Positions 1 to 6,154 of a stretch of 7,198 nucleotides of DNA are shown here, piece after piece. The first letter of the stretch is position 1. Each line of letters opens with the position of its first letter. Both the position numbers and the translations under genes were made by a program. The notes under the pieces are model-generated. The model was given only the letters and a program-made list of their open reading frames with translations. It had not been told where the DNA came from and did no database searches. Source of the stretch: Ruminococcus sp. UBA1366 (GTDB lineage Bacteria > Bacillota > Clostridia > Oscillospirales > Ruminococcaceae); NCBI GenBank assembly GCA_002306005.1, contig DBRO01000042.1:1-7198 (forward strand), read 5' to 3'.

Positions 1-176
1 CCCCCGCGGGTGTGACATTGATTACAGACCTGGACGAGGCGGCCCTTCTGCCGGAACCCTCTCCGGAAGCTGCCGGCCCGATGCCGTTTCGGGATGCGCT
101 GATGAAAACCCTGCGGGAACGCTTTCCCGGTACAAACGGTAATCCGCAAAAGGACAGGACAGAAGAGGATGAGTAG
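1..176 (+). CDS. fliO: FliO, flagellar export apparatus assembly protein (3' end only)
   Basis: An open frame enters from the left edge (first full codon at position 3) and ends at TAG 174-176, giving 57 residues of a C-terminus. It reads PAGVTLITDLDEAALLPEPS and continues through a proline-rich linker to FRDALMKTLRERFPG and a hydrophilic tail. The GVTLITDLDE stretch followed by an F-x-x-x-L helix resembles the C-terminal cytoplasmic part of Firmicute FliO/FliZ proteins, small bitopic membrane proteins that help FliP oligomerise during export-gate assembly. The membrane segment would lie outside the window. Its stop overlaps the fliP start by 8 bp, so the two are probably translationally coupled. 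The identification leans on position directly before fliP as well as on a short match, so it is likely but not certain. Confidence 0.72.
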   Translation, partial: PAGVTLITDLDEAALLPEPSPEAAGPMPFRDALMKTLRERFPGTNGNPQKDRTEEDE

Positions 177-981
177 TACGAAAACCACGCAGGCAAAGCG
201 TAAAATCCGCCGCAGCCTCTGCGGATTTGCCGCAGGACTGGTCAGTTCGGGCGTTCTGATTTCCGTCGCGGCAGTGCGCGCCCATGCGGCAAGCATTGAT
301 GTGGGGATTGATTCCGGCACCGCAGACAGCCCAACGAGCGCGTTGGATTTATTATTTCTGCTGGCAATCATTGCCCTAATTCCATCGCTGATTTTAGTAA
401 TGACTTCGTTCACACGGATTGTGATTTCGCTTTCCATCCTGCGCAGTGCCATTGGAACGCCAACCTCTCCGCCCAATCAGGTGATTATCGGGCTTGCGTT
501 GTTTTTATCGCTGTTTGTCATGTTCCCCGTGCTAACGGATGTGAAAGAAGTTGCCTATGATCCATTTAAGGCTGGCGAAATCACGCAGGCGGAGGCAATT
601 GAGCGCGGTTCGCTGCCGGTCAAGGAGTTTATGCTTCGGCAGGTCTATGATAAGGATCTGGATATGTTCATGACCATGGCGGATGCCAAAGGCATTCAGG
701 ATATATCCGAAATTGACAGCGAGGACAAGCTGACAGAGCTGAGCATGGTGGTCATCGTGCCGGCGTTTATTACAAGCGAACTGAAGCGGGCATTTTTAAT
801 TGGATTTTTGCTGTATATCCCGTTTTTAATTATTGATATTATCGTGTCGTCCACGCTGATGTCCATGGGTATGGTTATGCTGCCGCCAACCACGATTGCA
901 CTGCCGTTTAAGCTGATGCTGTTTGTGCTGGTGGACGGCTGGAACCTATTGATTGATGCGTTGGTGTCCGGTTTCCGGTAG
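169..981 (+). CDS. fliP: FliP, flagellar type III export gate protein
   Basis: FliP is the main pore-forming subunit of the FliP5-FliQ4-FliR1 export gate at the centre of the basal body. The 270-residue product has a basic N-region (residues 1-16), a hydrophobic stretch (18-36) and a likely signal-peptidase site after AHA at residue 40. Four membrane segments follow, at about 58-80, 104-125, 208-230 and 243-265. Family landmarks are TSFTRIVISLSILRSAIGT (79-97), PPNQVIIGLALFLSLFVMFP (101-120), PAFITSELKRAFLIGF (198-213), and MGMVMLPPTTIALPFKLMLF. The methionine-rich loop at 231-237 matches the position of the M-gasket that seals the closed pore. The ATG at 169 has an AGGA at 156-159 with a 9-nt spacer, and it is the only start that retains the signal peptide. 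The gene overlaps the end of fliO and lies 34 bp before fliQ. FliP identity is essentially certain. Confidence 0.97.
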   Translation: MSSTKTTQAKRKIRRSLCGFAAGLVSSGVLISVAAVRAHAASIDVGIDSGTADSPTSALDLLFLLAIIALIPSLILVMTSFTRIVISLSILRSAIGTPTSPPNQVIIGLALFLSLFVMFPVLTDVKEVAYDPFKAGEITQAEAIERGSLPVKEFMLRQVYDKDLDMFMTMADAKGIQDISEIDSEDKLTELSMVVIVPAFITSELKRAFLIGFLLYIPFLIIDIIVSSTLMSMGMVMLPPTTIALPFKLMLFVLVDGWNLLIDALVSGFR

Positions 982-1000
982 CGGGCTTGCCGGATAAACG

Positions 1001-1007
1001 AAAGGAG
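1001..1007 (+). promoter_or_regulatory. Ribosome binding site of fliQ
   Basis: AAAGGAG lies 8 nt before the ATG at 1016. A GTG at 1007 would give a three-residue extension, but it overlaps the last base of this site and so cannot be served by it. This fixes the fliQ start at 1016. Confidence 0.8.
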
Positions 1008-1015
1008 TGCCGGTG

Positions 1016-1279
1016 ATGGAAAAATCGGATGTCATTGCAGTCATGCATGAGGCAATGGTGCTTGCGCTGAAAGTAGCGGCACCGTTGTTGATTGCCAGTA
1101 TCCTAATTGGTCTGATTATTGCGATTTTTCAGGCGGCAACGCAGATTCATGAGCAAACTTTAACCTTTGTGCCGAAACTGATTATCATTGCGATTGTCTT
1201 TCTGGCATTGGGTTCGTGGATGCTCACGGAGCTGGACGACTTCTTTAAAAGCATTTTTGATTGGATAACAAAAGTATAA
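1016..1279 (+). CDS. fliQ: FliQ, flagellar type III export gate protein
   Basis: FliQ is the small two-helix subunit that packs around the FliP-FliR complex in the export gate. The product is 87 residues, the usual family size (about 86-90). It has two membrane segments at about 15-38 and 52-72. Between them is the highly conserved loop FQAATQIHEQTLTFVPKL (38-55), which contains the residues expected of FliQ and its injectisome homologues (SctS). The C-terminus WMLTELDDFFKSIFDWI is also typical. The ATG at 1016 is chosen because AAAGGAG sits 8 nt upstream. The gene lies 34 bp after fliP and 39 bp before fliR, consistent with co-transcription and with assembly of the three products into one complex. 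Confidence 0.96.
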   Translation: MEKSDVIAVMHEAMVLALKVAAPLLIASILIGLIIAIFQAATQIHEQTLTFVPKLIIIAIVFLALGSWMLTELDDFFKSIFDWITKV

Positions 1280-1299
1280 CCAAAGCGCAAAATTACGGT

Positions 1300-1307
1300 A
1301 GGAGGGG
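1300..1307 (+). promoter_or_regulatory. Ribosome binding site of fliR, with a GTG start
   Basis: AGGAGGGG at 1300-1307 is a near-perfect Shine-Dalgarno sequence. The in-frame fliR start is GTG 1319, leaving an 11-nt gap (13 nt from the AGGAGG core), which is on the long side. An ATG at 1308 abuts the site but lies in a different frame that closes after roughly 40 codons, so it cannot start fliR. Confidence 0.75.
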
Positions 1308-1318
1308 ATGTTCGCAGC

Positions 1319-2095
1319 GTGGCAAACCTATCGATTCTCATTGACGGATTGCCGGTGTATTTGTGCGTGTTTGTGCGAATGGCAGCGATTATCCTGCTCA
1401 ATCCACTGTTTATGCGTTCCAGCATCCCAACAACGATAAAAGCCGCGCTGGTGATGGGTGCAACGGTGCTGGCAGGTCCGCTGGTCGGCGATTATGAAAT
1501 GGATACCTCCACGCTGGGCATGATGCTCACCCTGCTGCGGGAATTTGTCGTCGGGTACGTGCTGTCGTTTGTGTTTTCCGCCTATTTCTATCTGCTGTTG
1601 AATGCCGCGGATATTATGGATAACCAGCTGGGTTGGGCAATGGCGAAGGTGTTTGATCCCCAAACCAATATCCAGTCCGGTGTTTCCAGCAAATTTATGA
1701 CGATTGCGTTCGGGCTGTATTTTTTCGTAACGGGCAGTCATTTGGTGCTGATCCGGGTTGCTGCTTTTTCGTTTACAGTGATACCGCCGGGGGCGGCAAA
1801 CCTTAACCTTGCCGCTGTGCCGGAATTCGGCATTCAAATTTTTGTGTCCGTGTTTTCGCTGGCGTTACGGCTGGCGGTGCCGTTTTTAGCAGCAGCGTTC
1901 ATCGTGGAATTGAGCATGGGTATTTTAATGAAGCTCATCCCGCAAATTCATGTGTTCGTGATTTATATGCAGACCATGATTATCCTCGGCATGATTATGC
2001 TGATGGTGCTTGCTGCGGTGATCTGTAATTTTATTGACGATTACTTGGCGGAAATGTTCCGCGATATGCAGAATGCGCTGTTTGCCATGATATAA
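1319..2095 (+). CDS. fliR: FliR, flagellar type III export gate protein
   Basis: FliR is the single-copy subunit that completes the FliP-FliQ-FliR export gate and contacts FlhB. The product is 258 residues, normal for the family, and is hydrophobic throughout with about six membrane-embedded helices. Recognisable parts are the N-terminal VYLCVFVRMAAIILLNPLF (13-31), the central REFVVGYVLSFVFSAYFYLL (74-93) followed by MDNQLGWAMAKVFDPQTN (100-117), and the C-terminal MGILMKLIPQIHVFVIYMQT (200-219). The start is a GTG at 1319 served by AGGAGGGG at 1300-1307. No in-frame ATG lies near this position. In several clostridia fliR is fused to flhB. Here it ends with its own TAA and flhB begins 31 bp later, so the two are separate genes. 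Identity is secure from both sequence and gene order. Confidence 0.95.
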   Translation: MANLSILIDGLPVYLCVFVRMAAIILLNPLFMRSSIPTTIKAALVMGATVLAGPLVGDYEMDTSTLGMMLTLLREFVVGYVLSFVFSAYFYLLLNAADIMDNQLGWAMAKVFDPQTNIQSGVSSKFMTIAFGLYFFVTGSHLVLIRVAAFSFTVIPPGAANLNLAAVPEFGIQIFVSVFSLALRLAVPFLAAAFIVELSMGILMKLIPQIHVFVIYMQTMIILGMIMLMVLAAVICNFIDDYLAEMFRDMQNALFAMI

Positions 2096-2113
2096 CGGCA
2101 AAATCGGGTGACT

Positions 2114-2120
2114 GGGGGGG
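2114..2120 (+). promoter_or_regulatory. G7 tract acting as the flhB ribosome binding site
   Basis: Seven consecutive G residues occupy 2114-2120, where a Shine-Dalgarno site is expected. The tract abuts an ATG at 2121 and lies 6 nt before a second in-frame ATG at 2127. Six nucleotides is a workable spacer and zero is not, so 2127 is the better start. No other AGGAGG-like sequence is present in the 31-bp fliR-flhB spacer. Confidence 0.6.
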
Positions 2121-2126
2121 ATGAAC

Positions 2127-3230
2127 ATGGCGGACGGTGCCGGCGAAAAGACCGAAAAGGCGACATCCCGAAAACGGCAGGAGGAACGCAAGCAAGGTAA
2201 TGTGTTCCAAAGCAAGGAAATTGTCATTGCCGCGACCTTGGTTGCCACGTTTGTTGCGTTTAAATTCTTGTATCCCCTCACACGTTCCGCCGTGTTCGGC
2301 GCGTTTCGGGAAACCTTTCATAACGTAGAAAGCATGGATACGCTCTCGCTGCGGAATTTGCAAACCATCCTGATTTCCGGCATCAAAGCGATTGCCATCG
2401 GTGCGCTGCCGTTGCTGCTGATTACAGGATTGATTGCCATCGTCGCAACGATTGCGCAAACGCGCGGACTGATGAATTTTACAAGCTTAAAACCAAAATT
2501 CAGCCGCATGAATCCGATTTCCGGCATGAAACGGCTGTTTTCACTCAAAGCCATGGTCGAACTGGTGAAAGCGCTGATTAAGATTGCGATCCTGTTCGCG
2601 GTCATTTATCAGACCATCCAAAGCAGTATGTACCTGTTTCCCAAAATGATCAACATGACGTTCACCAAAGCAGCTTCGGAGGTCGGCAGCCTGTGTTTCG
2701 GACTGGTCATCCGGCTTTCCATCGTGTTTGCGTTCATTGCGTTTTTAGATTTGTTGTACCAGAAATGGGAGTATGAAAAAAATATCCGTATGACAAAGGA
2801 AGAAGTCAAGCAGGAATATAAGAACATCGAGGGTGACCCGAAAATCAAAGGCAAAATCAAACAGCGTCAGCAGGCAATGTCCCGCCGCAGAATGATGCAG
2901 GCAGTTCCTGCCGCGGACGTGGTAATCCGGAACCCCACGCATTTTGCCGTCGCGCTTAAATATGATGCGGAAAAAAACCACGCACCCGTAGTCGTTGCCA
3001 AAGGGCAGGACGAGCTTGCCTTCCGGATTATTGAGAAAGCACAGGAACACAATGTGTTTATTACGGAAAACCCGCCGCTTGCCCGTGCCTTGTACGCGCA
3101 GGTGGATCTGGATCGGGAAATTCCGTTTGAATTTTACAAAGCAGTGTCGGAGGTCCTGGCGCTGGTTTACAGGATACGCAAATATCAAGGAAAGACGGTG
3201 CTGCAAAAACAGCACCGCACAAAATCTTAA
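2127..3230 (+). CDS. flhB: FlhB, flagellar export apparatus substrate-specificity switch
   Basis: FlhB sits beside the FliPQR gate and switches export from rod/hook proteins to filament proteins after self-cleavage. The product is 367 residues (369 if ATG 2121 is used) and begins MADGAGEKTEKATSRKRQEE, the usual FlhB opening. Membrane segments lie at about 33-52, 82-111, 146-163 and 188-210. The conserved linker YQKWEYEKNIRMTKEEVKQE follows, then a basic region and the autocleavage motif NPTH at 269-272, encoded at 2931-2942. With the 2127 start the Asn-Pro scissile pair is at 269/270, the same numbering as in Salmonella FlhB. The remainder (HFAVALKYD, ENPPLARALY, IPFEFYKAVSEVLALVYRI) is the standard cytoplasmic domain. 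All catalytic features are intact. The last codons form a strong hairpin next to the flhA ribosome site. Confidence 0.97.
   Translation: MADGAGEKTEKATSRKRQEERKQGNVFQSKEIVIAATLVATFVAFKFLYPLTRSAVFGAFRETFHNVESMDTLSLRNLQTILISGIKAIAIGALPLLLITGLIAIVATIAQTRGLMNFTSLKPKFSRMNPISGMKRLFSLKAMVELVKALIKIAILFAVIYQTIQSSMYLFPKMINMTFTKAASEVGSLCFGLVIRLSIVFAFIAFLDLLYQKWEYEKNIRMTKEEVKQEYKNIEGDPKIKGKIKQRQQAMSRRRMMQAVPAADVVIRNPTHFAVALKYDAEKNHAPVVVAKGQDELAFRIIEKAQEHNVFITENPPLARALYAQVDLDREIPFEFYKAVSEVLALVYRIRKYQGKTVLQKQHRTKS
3196..3217 (+). other. Perfect 8-bp stem-loop at the 3' end of flhB
   Basis: CGGTGCTG (3196-3203) and CAGCACCG (3210-3217) are exact reverse complements separated by the 6-nt loop CAAAAA. The hairpin lies within the final flhB codons, ends 11 nt before the TAA, and is 13 nt upstream of the flhA ribosome site. 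It is followed by CACAAAATCTTAAAAAG, with no U-run on the + strand, so it does not look like a rho-independent terminator. A role in coupling, translation control or mRNA stability is possible but is inference. Confidence 0.6.
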
Positions 3231-3237
3231 AAAGGGA
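3231..3237 (+). promoter_or_regulatory. Ribosome binding site of flhA, with a TTG start
   Basis: AAAGGGA at 3231-3237 follows directly after the flhB stop codon. The first in-frame start is TTG 3249, 11 nt downstream. It gives MKALTKLFSNSVALF, a length and N-terminus that fit FlhA. No in-frame ATG occurs until M31 of this reading, which would delete the first membrane helix. The short spacer suggests coupling to flhB translation. Confidence 0.7.
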
Positions 3238-3248
3238 ACTGAACGGAT

Positions 3249-5300
3249 TTGAAGGCATTAACCAAATTGTTTTCCAACTCAGTTGCGTTGTTTATCGTCG
3301 CCATTGTGTTGCTAATTGTCATACCGCTGCCCACATGGATGCTGGACTTTATGTTCTCCCTCCAACTGGGACTGTCGTTGATTATCCTGCTGAACACGAT
3401 GTATATCAAGGAAACATTGGAGTTTTCCATCTTTCCGACGGTGCTGCTGATAACCACGATTATGCGGTTGGGACTGAATATTTCTTCCACAAGGCTGATT
3501 TTAAGCAACGGCGGCCACGCGGGACAAATCATCAAAACCTTTGGTGAATTCGTCGTACAGGGCAATGTTGTTGTGGGATTGGTAATCTTCCTGATTATCG
3601 TTTTGGTGAACTTTATCGTTATCACAAAGGGTTCGGAACGTGTCGCGGAGGTTTCCGCAAGGTTTACACTGGACGCCATGCCAGGTAAGCAAATGGCAAT
3701 CGATGCCGATTTAAGCTCCGGTCTGATTAACGAAAAAGAAGCACGCGAGCGTCGTTCCAAAATCCAGCGCGAAGCCGATTTCTTTGGTTCTATGGATGGT
3801 GCCAGCAAGTTTGTCAAGGGTGATGCCATTATGGCAATCGTCATTACGCTGATTAACCTCATCGGCGGCTCAGTCATCGGGTTGGTCGGCGGCGGGGATT
3901 TATCCTCCATTTTAAAAACCTATTCCATTGCAACCGTCGGTGAAGGCCTTGTGTCGCAGATTCCTGCGCTGATGATTTCGGTTTCCTCCGGTATGATGGT
4001 CACGCGCAGTGCTTCGGAGGCGAATATCAATTCAGATGTCGGTAAGCAGTTTTTGTCCCAGCCGCGTGTGCTGATGATGGCAGCGGCCGTGTTGCTGTCA
4101 CTGATTATCATTCATTTTCCGCCGGTGCAGATTCTTACATTGGCAAGCCTGCTGTTTGCCATGGGATTCATCCAAATGCGTAAACAAAAGCAGTTTGCCG
4201 CAGCCCCCGTGCAGGAGGCACCCAAGGAGGAAATCCAAAGCGAAGCAAGCTACTATCGTAATATTGATAATCTATATTCCTTGCTCAATGTGGAACAAAT
4301 CCGGATTGAGTTCGGTTACAGCCTGCTGCCTTTGGTGGACGAAAGCAGCGGAGGCAGTTTCCTCGACCGTGTGGTGATGTTCCGTAAGCAGTTTGCGCTG
4401 GATATGGGATTAGTGATCCCGCCGGTACAGTTAAAGGACTCCGCTACGCTCAACCCGAATCAGTATGCCATTTTTATTAAGGGCGAACAAATTGCCGCCG
4501 GTGATATTTTAGTAGACCACTATCTTGCGCTTGCCCCCGCCGGTGCGGAGGATAACCTTGAGGGCATTGATACGGTGGAACCGGCGTTCGGCATTAAGGC
4601 AAAATGGGTAGCCGAAAACATGAAAGTCAAAGCGGAACTGTTAGGCTATACGCTGATTGATCCGACTTCCGTGATTATTACGCATCTTTCGGAAATTATC
4701 AAACAGCACGCGCATGAATTGCTCAACCGGCAGGAAGTCAACAATATGCTGAATAACCTGCGGAAAACCAACGAAACCATCGTGGCGGATATCGTTCCGG
4801 GCATCGTGCCGGTCAGCGATTTGCAGAAGGTGCTGTCCAAGCTGCTCGAGGAGGGCGTGCCCATCCGCGATATGGAAACCATTTTGGAAACGCTGGCGGA
4901 TTACAGCACCAAAATCAAGGATATCGATATGTTGACGGAATACGTCCGGCAGGCGTTGAAGCGAACAATAACGCACCGGTTTTCGGAAGCGGGACAGCTC
5001 AAAGTCGTCAGTCTGGATGCAAATATTGAAAACGCCGTCATGGGTGCAATCAAAAAAGTGGACAGCGGTTCCTATTTGGCGCTGGATCAGGCAACGATCC
5101 AGAAAATCATCACTTCTGCCACGCGGGAACTGGACAAAATTCGCGATATTGTCAACAATCTGATTATTATTACCTCACCGGTGGTGCGGGTGTATTTTAA
5201 GAAACTGGTGGACCAGTTCTACCCGAACGTGACGGTGTTGTCCTTCAGCGAAATTGATAATTCCGTGCAAATCCAAGCGCTCGGGAATATTACAATCTAA
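3249..5300 (+). CDS. flhA: FlhA, flagellar export gate protein (FHIPEP family)
   Basis: FlhA forms a nonameric ring in the export gate, couples the proton motive force to secretion, and docks chaperone-substrate complexes through its cytoplasmic domain. The product is 683 residues, within the family's usual range. The N-terminal half holds about eight membrane segments, starting with IPLPTWMLDFMFSLQLGLSL (25-44) and FPTVLLITTIMRLGLNISS (62-80). The FHIPEP signature loop is at 131-152 (RVAEVSARFTLDAMPGKQMA then ID). KGDAIMAIVITLINLIGG (190-207) carries the conserved acidic residue of that helix at D192. A linker from about 310 to 335 leads to the cytoplasmic domain, which ends in VLSFSEIDNSVQIQALG. 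It starts with TTG, 18 bp after flhB, and fliA follows after 39 bp. No truncation or frameshift is seen. Confidence 0.98.
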   Translation: MKALTKLFSNSVALFIVAIVLLIVIPLPTWMLDFMFSLQLGLSLIILLNTMYIKETLEFSIFPTVLLITTIMRLGLNISSTRLILSNGGHAGQIIKTFGEFVVQGNVVVGLVIFLIIVLVNFIVITKGSERVAEVSARFTLDAMPGKQMAIDADLSSGLINEKEARERRSKIQREADFFGSMDGASKFVKGDAIMAIVITLINLIGGSVIGLVGGGDLSSILKTYSIATVGEGLVSQIPALMISVSSGMMVTRSASEANINSDVGKQFLSQPRVLMMAAAVLLSLIIIHFPPVQILTLASLLFAMGFIQMRKQKQFAAAPVQEAPKEEIQSEASYYRNIDNLYSLLNVEQIRIEFGYSLLPLVDESSGGSFLDRVVMFRKQFALDMGLVIPPVQLKDSATLNPNQYAIFIKGEQIAAGDILVDHYLALAPAGAEDNLEGIDTVEPAFGIKAKWVAENMKVKAELLGYTLIDPTSVIITHLSEIIKQHAHELLNRQEVNNMLNNLRKTNETIVADIVPGIVPVSDLQKVLSKLLEEGVPIRDMETILETLADYSTKIKDIDMLTEYVRQALKRTITHRFSEAGQLKVVSLDANIENAVMGAIKKVDSGSYLALDQATIQKIITSATRELDKIRDIVNNLIIITSPVVRVYFKKLVDQFYPNVTVLSFSEIDNSVQIQALGNITI

Positions 5301-5339
5301 AAAAAGCAGACAGAATTCAGCAGAAAGGGCATTGTTACC

Positions 5340-6134
5340 ATGAGCCGTTTGCCTGAAACCAGACAACAGAATAGATTGAGCGACGAGGAATTCCAGACGC
5401 TGTTTTCCGCCTACAAAAAAACGGGCGATACGGAAGTTCGCAACCGGTTGGTGTTGGCGTATGCCCATATTCCAAAAGCCGTCGCCTTGCAGCTGCGGGG
5501 CATTTCTCAAGGGTATGCCCAGGTGGACGACATGATTAACCAAGGCATTCTTACCTTAATGGACTGTTTGGATAAATTCGATCCGGAAAAGGGCATTGCG
5601 TTTGAATACTACGCCTATATGCGGGTGCGGGGCAGTGCGATTGACTTAATCCGCAAGCAGGATTGGGTGCCGCGCCGTGTGCGGGAGATGTCCAAAAAAA
5701 TCACCGAGGCAGAAAACACCCTGTCCAATCAGTTCATGCGGGAACCCACTTATGAAGAAATTGCAAAATATCTAGACATTCCTGTGAAAAAGTTGTATAA
5801 TTACAGCAAGGAAATTCACAATGCCACGGTTTTTTCTTTTGAGGAGCTGATCCAGAACCTGTCTCAAATGGGCAGCGTGCTGGAAGGAAACGGCAACGAT
5901 GATCCTTCACCGGAGAAAAAGCTCATTCGCAAGGAACTCACCGCCGCGCTGCAAACTGCGCTGGAGGGGCTTTCCGAGCGGGAACGGTTGGTTGTGACCA
6001 TGTATTATTATGAAAATCTCATGCTGGCGGATATCGCGGAGGTGCTGGGCATTTCCGTGCAGCGCGTTTCGCAAATTAACGCCAAAGCAGTTTCAAAGCT
6101 TAAAACCGCGCTGTCGGAATTCGTTTACGGCTAG
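5340..6134 (+). CDS. fliA: Flagellar RNA polymerase sigma-28 factor (FliA/SigD/WhiG family)
   Basis: This sigma factor directs RNA polymerase to late flagellar and chemotaxis promoters and is normally held off by FlgM until the hook is complete. The product is 264 residues. Region 2 spans about 35-115, with DDMINQGILTLMDCLDKFDP (63-82), EYYAYMRVRGSAIDLIRKQD (89-108) and the family hallmark DWVPRRVRE (108-116). Region 3 covers about 117-160, including EPTYEEIAKYLDIPVKKLYN. Region 4 covers about 200-256, with LSERERLVVTMYYYENLML and a helix-turn-helix ending ISVQRVSQINAKAVSKL. The DWVPR motif and the lack of a region 1.1 separate it from primary and ECF sigmas. AAAGGG at 5324-5329 is 10 nt before the ATG. 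In Bacillus this gene is called sigD. Its placement directly after flhA, without flhF or flhG, is notable. Confidence 0.95.
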   Translation: MSRLPETRQQNRLSDEEFQTLFSAYKKTGDTEVRNRLVLAYAHIPKAVALQLRGISQGYAQVDDMINQGILTLMDCLDKFDPEKGIAFEYYAYMRVRGSAIDLIRKQDWVPRRVREMSKKITEAENTLSNQFMREPTYEEIAKYLDIPVKKLYNYSKEIHNATVFSFEELIQNLSQMGSVLEGNGNDDPSPEKKLIRKELTAALQTALEGLSERERLVVTMYYYENLMLADIAEVLGISVQRVSQINAKAVSKLKTALSEFVYG

Positions 6135-6154
6135 CGCCGAAGTCAGGAGGAACT

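Noticed and set aside
1784..1796. CCGCC / GGCGG hairpin with a 3-nt loop inside fliR
   Set aside because: Only 5 bp, no U-tract, and located mid-gene over Pro-Pro-Gly-Ala codons, so neither a terminator nor a convincing regulatory site.
1328..1837. Minus-strand 169-codon open frame opposite fliR
   Set aside because: The translation is rich in His, Gln and Arg, as expected from reading hydrophobic codons antisense. There is no recognisable domain.
3774..3781. Second GCCGATTT octamer in flhA, a possible sigma-28 -10
   Set aside because: The region 15 nt upstream reads TTCC, with no -35 match. CAAA at 3758 gives a spacer of only 12 nt.
3227..3910. Long minus-strand open frame (227 codons) opposite flhA, and a 214-codon one at 6209-6853 opposite the flgF-type gene
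   Set aside because: Both lie fully antisense to well-recognised genes, have low-complexity unfamiliar translations and lack supporting ribosome sites. They are by-products of the coding strand's codon bias.
5148..5159. Palindrome ATTGT-CA-ACAAT in the 3' part of flhA, operator-like
   Set aside because: It is short, intragenic and not paired with a promoter. TATTAT nearby is only 10 nt from TTGTCA, too close for a sigma-A promoter.
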